Source of the DNA: Forficula auricularia
Taxonomy: Eukaryota; Arthropoda; Insecta; Dermaptera; Forficulidae
Assembly (NCBI GenBank): GCA_024734495.1
Contig: JALMQS010000828.1
Location: 5,195,603 to 5,259,602 of the forward strand
Direction of reading: 5' to 3'
Length of the DNA: 64,000 nt
Shown: positions 43,961 through 53,247 of the stretch, piece after piece
How the letters are laid out: every line of letters starts with the position of its first letter
Position numbering within the stretch: position 1 is the first letter of the stretch
Program-made: the position numbers and the translations under genes
The notes under the pieces: generated by a model
Told to the model about the DNA's origin: nothing
The model's input: only the letters and a program-made list of their open reading frames with translations
Database searches by the model: none

Positions 43961-44330
43961 GGACCTTAATATCTTCCATTAATACTGAATACTTGATGAT
44001 AATGATGATATATAGAAATTATTTCGGGACTTCTTAAACGTAATGGTTAAAAAAATTGACTGCTTGAAGCACCGAAACGTAAAGATTTATAAAAAATGTT
44101 GAATTATTTTTCTTCGTGATCACAATACTTTCTAATACTATGCATGGAAAATAGTAAGAAATAAATAAAATAATCAATCGTTTTGGAAAATTTCAATGGT
44201 AAAAGTGATTTTTGGTGTAGTGAAGTTTTTCACTGATGAAGGGAAAATTTTTCCTGAAACGTTCGATACTCAAATAAATTAACTAAATAGAAATTGTATT
44301 TTTTGTCACCGAAAGGCCCAGCCCGTGAAT
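43961..44330 (+). repeat. Two PLE-type terminal repeats
   Basis: The first (43975-44110) has GCTTGAAGCACCGAAACGTAAAG and matches 56850-57000. The second (44190-44330) holds the best hammerhead-like core in the window. Confidence 0.65.
44233..44260 (+). ncRNA. Hammerhead-like ribozyme core, canonical spacing
   Basis: CUGAUGA (44233-44239) is followed directly by a helix whose first pair is A44240-U44255 (AGGGAA...UUCCU) and then GAAAC at 44256-44260. There is no extra base here, so all core positions match the hammerhead consensus. Helices I and III are not clear: only short pairing is possible, as in minimal PLE hammerheads. Self-cleavage is a prediction. Confidence 0.55.
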
Positions 44331-44371
44331 CAAAAATAAAAATAAAATTGTTAGTTTAAACAACTTTTTAG

Positions 44372-44560
44372 CCGACCCGGTCAGGTAGGCTAGGGGTTAG
44401 CATGTGAGCCTGTTAACCATGTGGACCCGGGTTCGAATCCGATTCGAAGCATCCGGCTAAAACCTGACCCCGGGGGGAGGTAGAGAAAAATATAAAAAAA
44501 TTAATAATTAGTATCGTAAATTGGCTTATGGCTAGAAAGAGCGAAAAGCCAAAAAAAACT
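44372..44560 (+). mobile_element. tRNA-derived SINE (family A), copy 1
   Basis: GGCTAGGGGTTAGCATG (A box), CCTGTTAACCATG (anticodon-loop-like, Asn type) and CCCGGGTTCGAATCC (B box 44430-44440) form a tRNA-like head. The body ends with GTATCGTAAATTGGCTTATGG, CGAAAAGCCAA and an A-rich tail. Confidence 0.85.
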
Positions 44561-44659
44561 TTTTATAAGTCTTAAGTCTTAATTATGTAATATAAAATTA
44601 ATTTTAATCATAAATTTTTTACTCAAAAGAAAATCTCATTTTTTCAAAATTATAAAACT

Positions 44660-44805
44660 AGGGGTCGGGTTGGGCTAGGGGTTAGCGTGCCAGCCTGCTA
44701 ACCAAGTGGACCCCTGGGTAAAGACAAATTTAAAAAAAAATAATAAAAATAAGTATCGTAAATTGGCTTATGGCCAGAAAGGCCGAAAAGCCAACAAAAA
44801 AAACT
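44660..44805 (+). mobile_element. SINE family A, copy 2, B box deleted
   Basis: TGGGCTAGGGGTTAGCGTGC and CAGCCTGCTAACCAAGTGG match copies 1 and 3, but the sequence jumps from GACCCCTGGG to AAAGACAAAT, so the B box is lost. The tail end ATCGTAAATTGGCTTATGGC and GGCCGAAAAGCCAAC is intact. Confidence 0.82.
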
Positions 44806-44971
44806 ATTCATAGGTTTGATATAGTCCACAACATTAAACATACTTTATAAAAAAAGAATAAGGCCTCAATCAAAATTTTATTAGAATAGAGGAATCGAGC
44901 CCAAGTGCCAAATTGCAATCCGATCTTTTGGCCTTCCTATGAAACGAGGTTCTTTTCACATATCGGATGAG

Positions 44972-45140
44972 CTTTTTTTGGCTTTTCGACCCTTTTAGCC
45001 ATCAGCCAATTTACGATACTATTATTAAATTATGTCATCTATGTAGGGATCAGATTTTTATCCGGATGCCTCGAGTCGGATTCGAACCCGGGTCCACTTG
45101 ATTGGCAGGCTGGTACACTAACCCCTCGGCTAACCCTTCA
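44972..45140 (-). mobile_element. SINE family A, copy 3
   Basis: Minus strand: CGAGGGGTTAGTGTACCAGCC (A box), GACCCGGGTTCGAATCCGAC (B box 45088-45078), GCATCCGGATAAAAATCTGA and GTATCGTAAATTGGCTGATGG with CGAAAAGCCAAAAAAA end. It abuts, and probably interrupts, the 3-prime hairpin of a Helitron. Confidence 0.85.
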
Positions 45141-45499
45141 GCCAGGCGTCACCTAGCCCCTGGCGGTGAGCGTCTCGTTTTATGGTTAAAATTTATATAG
45201 ATAATTTACTTGGCAAAATTGTTCCCTTAACTAAAAATAATATTGACAGTTGAAAGATTTCCAAAAAGCTGTTATCGGCCATCTTGTTTGTTTGCTTTTA
45301 CCCCCCAGAGAGAAGCTGGCGTTGTTTCCTCGAAAAAATTTTACATGCCACAGGTGTGATATCTATAAAAACACTATATAAAAACACTCGTTTGTTTGAA
45401 TGGAATGTTGCGTGAAAATTTCAAAGAAATCGATGAAAAACTTTCGGAGAACCTTCAACGTATCACTTAAGCGTAACAGTACATTTTTATTTATATAGA
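45141..45499 (-). mobile_element. Non-autonomous Helitron, 3-prime hairpin replaced by SINE
   Basis: Minus strand starts TCTATATAAATAAAAATGTA and ends CGAGACGCTCACCGCCAGGG, GCTAGGTGACG, as in 43577-43610, then runs into SINE copy 3 instead of the hairpin and CTAG. Confidence 0.68.
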
Positions 45500-46281
45500 T
45501 TAGTAAATAAGAACAAAAAAATTGTTTTGAATGGGAAAAAAATCCATTTTTTTCAAAATTATATCAGAGATAAATAGAATATTAAATGAGTCTGGGTTCA
45601 AATATGGGATTCGTCAGCTCACACGAAATTACAGATCTCCAATAATATTTTATATTGGTGTATAAAGTAGTAGCGAACGGATGAGCAAAAGTCCAAGCAC
45701 AATATTGAACCAGCAAAGTATAATTTTATGATAAAGTTATAAACATTTATATTTATATCTATTATCTACATTCTGTCTAAATGGGAATTGGGTTGTAATA
45801 ATGATCAAATTATTGGTTTAATGTTTAGTTTGAATGCTTCTAAGAGCTCTTTCTACCCTGAACGTTTACGAGTTATAATGCCCTTATGACTAACCGTTCA
45901 GAGCATCATAATCCGTCTGGTTATTGTAATGTTGTCATATGAAGTGGATTTCGAGGGTTTGAACTGTAATGAATCGCAAATGAGCTATGAAACGTTTTGT
46001 TTTGACATCATTCTAATCATAGGAAATTTACTAGAATATTTTTTTTAAAAATAAGGATAGTAAAAAACAAAGTTATTTTTAGTGTTTCATGGAAAAAATA
46101 GTAAAAAAAAAATACTAATTTGCTATGAAATTAGAGTTTGATTATCCGTGGATAGTCGAATCTTCAAAGTCGGTAAATATATAGGTAGGTAAATAAAAAA
46201 ATGTAAGCTACACTACCTACAAGCTTTTACCAAATATACTAAAAAAATAAAATAATTATTTTCTCTTCTAATATATTTAAA
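45500..46281. other. AT-rich spacer, nothing recognised
   Basis: No supported gene. A pogo-like word GATTATCCGTGGATAGTC lies at 46140. Confidence 0.45.
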
Positions 46282-46671
46282 TACAGGGTGGAGCATAAAG
46301 ATCTATTAAATTTTGAAGAGGTATAAAAAAATGAAAAAATTTAACTAGAAAAAAGTGAATATTTTTTTGAAAAGAACATAAAACATATTTTTTTTAATGT
46401 GTTTTAAACATTATCAGACAAAAAAAGGGGGGAGGGGTCAAAAATGAAAATTCTAGCCCTTTCGACTAAACTGAACCAAATTTTGTTTATAAAGTTTAGG
46501 GAAAGCGGTGTTGGTTTATAGTGAAACATAATAAACAAAGGAATTATTATTTAACGGGTTATAGTGGTGTTTCACAAAGAGGAAATAAAATTAAAAAATT
46601 AAAAAATCTTTTAAATTATTTTGGAGATTTTTTATTTATCTCTATACATATTTCGGGCTATGAACCCTTCA

Positions 46672-48033
46672 TCAGGAGGTTAAACAGAACACTGGAAATA
46701 GGTTAATTAGTTTTTGAATATCTATTATTTTTTGGGGGTCCTGGATATTTTTCTTTAGAAATTGAGTTAATATATTTTTTAGATCAATAATTGGAATGGA
46801 AGGGAATAGATTTTTAACATCGAATGAAATTAATTTGTATGAGTTATATATTTTGATTTGATCAAGAGAATTTACCAGTTGTATTGAATTTTTAATGGAA
46901 TGTGTGGGGGTGAATATATCAAACAACAGGTCGTTTAGATATTTACAAATTTTATAGGCAGGGGCATTTATGTAGGAGGCTATAGGTCTAAAGGGAGTAT
47001 TAATTTTGTGTATTTTTGGGAGGCCATAAAGAATAGGGATTTTCGGATTCATGCATTTGAGGTGGAAAGATTCACGTTTGGTTAGGAGATTTACAGACAA
47101 TTCATCCAATACTTGTTTTTGGTATTTCGGGGTTGGGTCAGACTTTAATATTATTGTATCACTCGTCGAGATGAATTCTTCCATTTTTTTAATGTAATCT
47201 TCTTTCTTGACGATAGCAACTGATTGACCTTTATCAGCTCTTGACACTATTAGATTGTTATTTTCAATTTTGGATTTTAAATTTTGAATATTTTTCAATT
47301 CTCTATTGTTGGTGTTATGTTGAGTTTTCACAAAAGTTTTTTTAATTTGGAGGGCTAATTCGGTTTTGATTTCAGTAGGTTGGCCTATAAGGGCTAGTTC
47401 CGAGTCTATTGCCGTGGAAAGGATGGCCCTAGAATTGATGGTCTGGGTGGGCGCGTATTTTAATCCTTTGTTCAGGATGTCCATTTCGATAGGATCGAAT
47501 TGGGTGTCAGACAGGTTAACAACTCTAGGATGGAATTTCTGAATTGGGTTGTTGATTTTGGGTTGTTTTTTTGAGATTGATTTCGAGTATTGTGAAGTGA
47601 GATTTTTTAATTTATTTTGTTTGATGTTTGCTAAATGGGGTCGTAGGCGAGAAATTTCTTCATTGGTTTTTTGGTAGATAGTTTCGAATTGTGTCGGGTG
47701 TAATTGCTGGGTCAAGGATTGATGTACATATTTCAGATGGAGAAACAAAGCATCTCTTCTGGAATACCAAAGCTTCAAGTCGGATTTGATCCACGAAGTT
47801 TTAGCCTGTAAGACAGCTTTATGAGCGTTTGGAGAGGTGGATTTAATTTTTACCTGGATGTATTTGGGGAAAATTTTTTTCTTAATGCAGCATGAGAGAA
47901 ACCAAATATGACTGCTGGAACGTTCAATTTTTATCTTCAATCTTCTGTAGATCACCGCTTGTTGTGCTTCACTAGCATTATCAATAAAGTTTAGGGAAAG
48001 CGGTGTTGGTTTATAGTGAAACATAATAAACAA
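46672..48033 (-). CDS. Penelope-like reverse transcriptase, C-terminally truncated
   Basis: The 453-codon ORF begins inside one terminal repeat and ends inside the other. PLE features: SRADKGQSVAIVKKEDY (264-280), ILYGLPKIHK (334-343), FRPIASYINAPAYKICKYL (348-366) and LISFDVKNLFPSIPI (401-415), which holds the first catalytic Asp (motif A). The frame then runs KLINLF|PVFCLTS into the terminal repeat and stops. Motif C (YxDD) and the GIY-YIG endonuclease are absent, so the protein cannot polymerise or cut DNA. Full PLE proteins are usually 700-900 residues. There are no internal stops or frameshifts, so the deletion is recent or was spread as such. No introns seen. Confidence 0.85.
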   Translation of the reverse strand: MFIMFHYKPTPLSLNFIDNASEAQQAVIYRRLKIKIERSSSHIWFLSCCIKKKIFPKYIQVKIKSTSPNAHKAVLQAKTSWIKSDLKLWYSRRDALFLHLKYVHQSLTQQLHPTQFETIYQKTNEEISRLRPHLANIKQNKLKNLTSQYSKSISKKQPKINNPIQKFHPRVVNLSDTQFDPIEMDILNKGLKYAPTQTINSRAILSTAIDSELALIGQPTEIKTELALQIKKTFVKTQHNTNNRELKNIQNLKSKIENNNLIVSRADKGQSVAIVKKEDYIKKMEEFISTSDTIILKSDPTPKYQKQVLDELSVNLLTKRESFHLKCMNPKIPILYGLPKIHKINTPFRPIASYINAPAYKICKYLNDLLFDIFTPTHSIKNSIQLVNSLDQIKIYNSYKLISFDVKNLFPSIPIIDLKNILTQFLKKNIQDPQKIIDIQKLINLFPVFCLTS

Positions 48034-48145
48034 AGGAATTATTATTTAACGGGTTATAGTGGTGTTTCACAAAGAGGAAATAAAATTAAAAAATTAAAAA
48101 ATCTTTTAAATTATTTTGGAGATTTTTTATTTATCTCTATACATA

Positions 48146-48170
48146 TTTCGGGCTATGAACCCTTCATCAG
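48146..48170 (-). ncRNA. Hammerhead-like core in PLE terminal repeat
   Basis: Minus strand: CUGAUGA, A, GGGUU-CAU-AGCCC (5 pairs including one G-U), GAAA. Identical motifs lie at 46651-46675 (minus) and 48215-48239 (plus). One extra A separates the core from helix II. Confidence 0.5.
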
Positions 48171-48214
48171 GAGGTTAAACAGAACACTGGACCACCAGTG
48201 TTCTGTTTAACCTC

Positions 48215-48239
48215 CTGATGAAGGGTTCATAGCCCGAAA
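48215..48239 (+). ncRNA. Hammerhead-like core, inverted PLE repeat
   Basis: Same sequence as the motif at 48146-48170, in opposite orientation, so a transcript of either strand through this element contains at least one motif. Confidence 0.5.
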
Positions 48240-48650
48240 TATGTATAGAGATAAATAAAAAATCTCCAAAATAATTTAAAAGATTTTTTTAATTTTTTAA
48301 TTTTATTTCCTCTTTGTGAAACACCACTATAACCCGTTAAATAATAAATTTTGTTTACATATTCTGTGGGCCCCAAAAAGGCTAGAAATGCAAAAACTAA
48401 CCACCCAAAATGGAGGTGGGAGGGTTAAAAATGAAAATTCTAACCCTTTTGATCAAACTCAACCGAATTTTGTATACATATTCATGGACCCCCAAAAAAG
48501 CTAGAAATGCAATAAATAACCACCAAAAATGGGGGGAGGGTCAAAAAATGAAAGTTCTAACCCTTTTGACCAAACTCAACCAAATTTTGTTTACATATTT
48601 TGTGGACCCTCAGAAGGCTAGAAATGCAAAAACTAACCAAATTTTGTATA

Positions 48651-48928
48651 AATTAATAAAGTAAAGGGAGTGTAGTTTCACAGCGAATGAAATAAAACTC
48701 AAAGAGGTTTATAGAAACTCAATATATTTCGGATTATTAGTCCATCATCAGGAGTTTACAGATTAAAAACTGTAAACTCCTGATGATTAACAGATTAAAA
48801 ACTCTAAACTCATGATTATGGACTAATAATCCGAAATATATTGAGTTTGATTTCATTCACTGTGAAACTACACTCCCTTTACTTAATTATCATATTTCAC
48901 CTAAAACCTATACCACGTCCCCTAAGTG
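48651..48928. mobile_element. PLE-type fold-back insertion with 12-bp TSD
   Basis: Arms begin AATAAAGTAAAGGGAGTGTAG and pair over about 120 bp. The inner part has GAGTTTACAG and hammerhead-like CTGATGATGGACTAATAATCC...GAAA (minus). AAATTTTGTATA flanks both sides (48639-48650, 48929-48940). It is related to the inner part of the 1-kb inverted repeat at 18911-19929. Confidence 0.8.
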
Positions 48929-49388
48929 AAATTTTGTATACATAGTTTTTGTCGAAATGGCTAGAATTTTCATTTTTGACCCTCCCCATTATTTTGGGTA
49001 GTTAGCTTTTGCGTTTCAAGCCTTCTGGGGGTCCACAGAATATGTATACAAAATTTAGTTGAGATTGGTCGAAAGGGCTCTTTTTTTCTTTTGATATAAT
49101 GTTTAAAACACATTTAAAAAAAATTATTTTATGTTCTTTTCAAAAATAAATTCACTTTTTTTCTAGTTAAATTTGTTCATTTTTTTATACTACTTCAAAA
49201 TGTGGTCTTTATATCTCACCCTGTATATGTTATATATGATGTTTTAACTTACTAAAATATATTTTGCATTATATCTTTATTGATAATCAAAAGAAATTGT
49301 TCAAATAAATTTAAACATTTTAACCAGTAGCTTTTAGGCTGTTTACTTAACCCCCCTGATAAGCTAATACCACAGTATATTTAACAAA

Positions 49389-49450
49389 TACAGTAAACTC
49401 TCGTTTATCCGCTGTCTGATTATCCGCTTTACGGCTAATCCGTGGACACT
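49389..49450 (+). repeat. pogo/Tigger-like terminal sequence
   Basis: ACAGTAAACTCTCGTTTATCC and CTGATTATCCGC resemble the ATTATCCG-containing ends of pogo-type elements. No second end or transposase was found. Confidence 0.4.
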
Positions 49451-49884
49451 CTCAAGTGAAAAAGAGGTGTTTTATCTCGAAACAACAAAAACTGCTAATG
49501 GATTATTTTGTGCAAAAAAAATATGTAACTACACTGAAAAAACGATATATTTATAGTTAAGAAATTATATTTGATATGAATAGATGGTGAAGTTAATTAT
49601 TGCGAAATCGATCTCTGTTCAATATGAATAAATGATATACGTATTTTAAATATTGTCATATTTAAAAATAAATAAAATACAAATACATATACATATATAT
49701 ATATATATATTAAAAGATTAAGATGATGGATGATTTTATTATATTTGGCTCGAAGGGTTAGTTGGAAGGAGATTCGCCGGTCTTGGATGGGAGATAATCT
49801 TCAGAGATTAAAATCTCTATTGGCGGCTTTAAAGCCAGAAAAATGCTATTTTAAATAAGAATTTGCACTAGGCAGTTGAAAATA

Positions 49885-50350
49885 CGCTTTTTATGAAATA
49901 ATGGCACAAGGCCCGCATTTATTGCTTCTTCGTTACAGAACGTGTATACAAATTACTTCTTAAACACAAGCCGTTTCGTTCCCAGGTGAGTTGTCTCCTT
50001 CGATGAGCTTTATCAACTGAATAACAAGTCACAACTGACAAATGACAAATGAACTCGCTTCGAGGAGCTGGCTGCTTTTATAACCCTGACTCTAATTAGC
50101 AATTAAGCTGATTGGTTAATTATTCCCGCCTTTTAGATGACGTATGCATAATTTTCGCGCGCTGGGTTCTTTATAAAAGGGGCGAGTCCCTGCTGCTCGC
50201 CAGCCAGTTTATCGAAAGATTCTGACGGGCAAACGTCTTTCTCAAGGCGAAAATGAATCTTTATTTTCAAAAGCATTTTACATTGAAAGGAGCGGAGAAT
50301 AAAATCCCACATATATATATACTTGGAAGACCGAGCTTTGTTCACGTATA
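49885..50350. promoter_or_regulatory. Divergent TATA-box segment, possible solo LTR or promoter
   Basis: Plus strand: TTCTTTATAAAAGGGGCGAG at 50168 with AATAAAAT at 50289. Minus strand: GGGTTATAAAAGCAGCC at 50083-50067 with GCAATAAATGC at 49926-49916. A CCAAT box (minus, AACCAATCAGC) lies between. GC is raised. TATA followed by AATAAA within 150-200 bp is the layout of an LTR, but it is present on both strands and TG...CA ends were not fixed. A 32-codon ORF (MNLYFQKHFTLKGAENK) follows the plus TATA. Confidence 0.4.
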
Positions 50351-51198
50351 GTTAATGCTTGACAACAACACACCACAATCACAATAGTTCTTCAAGGCCT
50401 TTGAGAACAATTAGCCCATTGTCTGTCTGGGTACACTAGTAAAAGGAAAACCTTTTTTTAAAACCTTAAGAATGGAATTTTTCTGAGAATAATTAATTTG
50501 ATTACTATAAAACCCATCAAAAATAATTTTGTCGAAGATGAGACCGTGACAGATCGAATTGTCACCCCAAAAACACCCTAACCCGTGAATTTCATAAAAT
50601 TCGGTATAGCCGTTTTCAAAATAGAACAATGATACAAATATATATATAAACAAATATAAGATTTTGCTCGTTTAATAAGAGTAGATTTATTATAGAGAAT
50701 AAAATTTAATTGATTCATTAAAGAGCTTGTATATTTTAAAATAGATCTAACAAGATATATTATATAATAGCAGAATAATTTTATTTCTGATGTCATATTT
50801 TAGTTTAGCAAGTGAAAAGTGAAATTCCTTTTACTTTCTCTTTTAATGCAGAATATGTCATCAAAATGTCTCTTGAGAAATTCATTAGAGGATTTAGTCT
50901 ATTAATTGTGATGTACTTTTAAACTCATTGAATTAACTAGATTGTCAAATTATATTAGGGATTAAAACTTTTCACATCTCGTACGATAAAGAAATCGAGA
51001 GGATTTTGTCATTTCATCAGAAGGATTAAAAGGTGTCTTTTAATCTAGGGATAAATCTTTAAAGTGAGAAAGAGAAAATTAAGACAGCTTTAAACTAGTG
51101 CGTACACCACGCCACTTTTCCTTACAATTAGGCTAAATAAAAATTAATTATTAAATTGAAAGTTTTTGTGCCGAGGGGAGCAGAATTTTAATATATTG
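50351..51198. other. AT-rich spacer, nothing recognised
   Basis: No repeat or gene recognised. Confidence 0.45.
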
Positions 51199-51244
51199 AA
51201 GGAGACAATAAAAGAGTGTGTCTTCTGATGGAATTATAAGTTTA

Positions 51245-51925
51245 TTACTTTACTATACAGGGTATGGTCAAGTATTGTAATTGTGCATGAAACAAGTGTT
51301 TTTTTTCCTTCTTTTTTTCGAAATATCTAAAAAACGGCTGAAACTATTTTGATTAAAAAAATTAAGCGAAACCAGGGCAGTTCGGTGGTCTACAAAAAAT
51401 CCCTAATAAGTAAACATCGAAAAAATTATATTTTTTGAGATAATAATTGTTATGTCAAAATGTCTGTTAGTTAGTCTATCTGGTTGTTAGTTAGTCTGTG
51501 CGTTACCAAATTTTGTGGACGAACTAGCTCAAAAACTAGTGTGAATATCAAAACGAAATTTTACACGAAGTTTTGTTCCATTGAGATTAAGAGCTGATTA
51601 TATTTTGGTGCATATCGACCAAAAATTAAGGGGGTGGATGGGGGGGATAAAAATTAAAAATCTAGGCCATTTGAGCAAACTCAACCAAATTTTTTATACA
51701 TAATCAGTGGTAGCCCAGAAGTCTAAAAATGCAAAAATTAACCGCCCAAAATTGATAGGGGTGTAGGGTCAAAAAATGAAAATCTTGGCCATTTACCAAA
51801 CTTAACCAAATTTTGTATACATAATCAGTGGGCCCCCTGGAGTCTAAAAATGCAAAAACTAACCCCCCTACATGATTATAAATAATTTTAAGTATAATTG
51901 AGGGTCCAGGTTGTATGGTAAGGTC
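51245..51925 (+). mobile_element. CATACAGGG element, copy
   Basis: Starts TACTATACAGGGTATGGTC and ends GTCCAGGTTGTATGGTAAGG. The interior has GAACTAGCTCAAAAACTAG and two module units. It is followed by GGATGGCCACATCATAACACG, as at 27294, so the copies share flank beyond the apparent end. Confidence 0.7.
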
Positions 51926-52309
51926 AAGAGGATGGCCACATCATAACACGTCAGCTTATTTTTTTTATTTACTTATAATTTAAATATATAAGGATATTTT
52001 TAATAAACTGTGGTTGCGTTTTGGAATAAATAAAAAGATTTTTTCTATGAAATCGGGAACAAGGACCATTTGGTCAAATCATAAGGAATTATATATTTTT
52101 TTTTTTTGTTTTTTTTTTTACATGTATAATATGTGCTTGTAAATTGGCGTAAGAGTCAAATTATAGCCGAACAAATTTCTACAGGGAACCAAATTTGAAC
52201 CCGGGCTATGACTCTACCCATTTTGGATTTAAACTGATAGTAAAGATCATCTTAGAAGATATTTTTATATATAATTATAATGAGAGTTTATAATGGGAAT
52301 TATGGACAA

Positions 52310-52510
52310 GTATTTGTGTGATTTTTTTTATTTTACCACCAACATTTCGTCGACTTTGTCGACATCTTCTGGGTTTCTACAATGATAAGAACATTATTAA
52401 TAACAAACTGCATTGTAAAAACTCTGAAGAAGTTTGCAAAGTTGACGAAATGTTGATGGAAAAATAAAAAATCACACAAAACTTGTTCTTAATTCGCATT
52501 ATAAACTCTC
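52310..52510. repeat. Inverted pair of PLE-type repeats with hammerhead-like cores
   Basis: Minus: CAGAAGATGTCGAC...GTCGACGAAATGTTGG (about 52372-52340). Plus: CTGAAGAAGTTTGC...GTTGACGAAATGTTG (52428-52460). Outer arms GTGTGATTTTTT and complement. Same type as 8030-8120. Confidence 0.68.
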
Positions 52511-52574
52511 ATTAATACACATTATGGACTAAATGATAATAATTATAATTATAATGTATTATATTAGATTTTAT

Positions 52575-52711
52575 GATATTTTTTTATTTAATTGAAAAGT
52601 TTTTGTTTTGCCTAGAGTTGTTGATTCACAAAGAGAAACAAAGAGGTTGTCCTCTGCTTGATGCAAATAAACATAGACTCATATGTATATATATCGAAAT
52701 TATATATCTGT
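52575..52711 (+). repeat. Partial arm of the 4133-4612 repeat
   Basis: GATTCACAAAGAGAAACAAA through TGCAAATAAACATA to the ATATAT stretch match; the hammerhead part is absent. Confidence 0.7.
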
Positions 52712-53243
52712 ATGTTAGTTCGAAACACCCACACATGAAAACGAGTGGGCGGGGAAGACAAGGACAAACAAGCGCCATAATAGATTGACACGTCAAGCAA
52801 TAGAGAGTCGTTTAAAACGCTCAAGTCAAATACAATTGTTAATACACAATTTAATTATTAGATATTATATAAAATCACTTATAAATAAATATCATTGTTA
52901 AAACTAAGTAAAGGACCTGAAATTTCGAGTTATAGGTGGGATGGGTGCGAGGTAGATAAAAATCGTGTTTCACATTTCAGTGGAACGCGATTTTTATCTA
53001 CCTCGCACCCATCCCACCTTTAACTCGAAATTTCAGGTCCTTTATTTAGTTTTAACAATGATATTTATTTATAAGTGATTTTATATAATATCTAATAATT
53101 AAATTGTGTATTAACAATTGTATTTGACTTGAGCGTTTTAAACGACTCTCTATTGCTTGACGTGTCAATTTATTATGGCGCTTGCTTGTCCTTGTCTTCC
53201 GCTTCCACTCGTCTTCATGTGTGGGTGTTTCGAACTTACATGT
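52712..53243. repeat. 530-bp inverted repeat, 265-bp arms
   Basis: Arms run from GTTCGAAACACCCACACATG to its complement CATGTGTGGGTGTTTCGAAC, pairing through AAAACGCTCAAGTCAAATAC and CCTCGCACCCATCCCACC. The centre is about 20 bp. Arms differ at few positions. No ORF. Confidence 0.85.
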
Positions 53244-53247
53244 ATAT

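Larger units (their letters stand above)
46490..48345 (-). mobile_element. Penelope-like element with three terminal-repeat copies
   Basis: Direct repeats at 46491-46694 and 47985-48190 (AAGTTTAGGGAAAGCGGTG to AACAGAACACTGG) flank a reverse-transcriptase ORF. A third copy, inverted and shortened, is at 48191-48345, making a hairpin around 48190. AAATTTTGTTTA flanks the whole at 46478-46489 and 48346-48357, a 12-bp target duplication. Each repeat has a hammerhead-like motif. This architecture of direct plus inverted pseudo-LTRs is typical for Penelope-like elements. Confidence 0.88.
46282..49225. mobile_element. TIR element TACAGGGTGGAGCATAAAG carrying two PLE-type insertions
   Basis: Its ends match those of 38718-39398 (ATAAAGATCT, TTTTGAAGAGGTATAAAA on the left; CTTTATATCTCACCCTGTA on the right). 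The interior module units (CCAAATTTTGT-TACATATTCTG) are split at 46490-48345 and 48651-48928. Without these the element would be about 0.8 kb. Confidence 0.82.

Noticed and set aside
44372..44450. Functional tRNA-Asn gene
   Set aside because: A and B boxes are present but the acceptor and anticodon stems do not pair, and the same head recurs with a SINE body.
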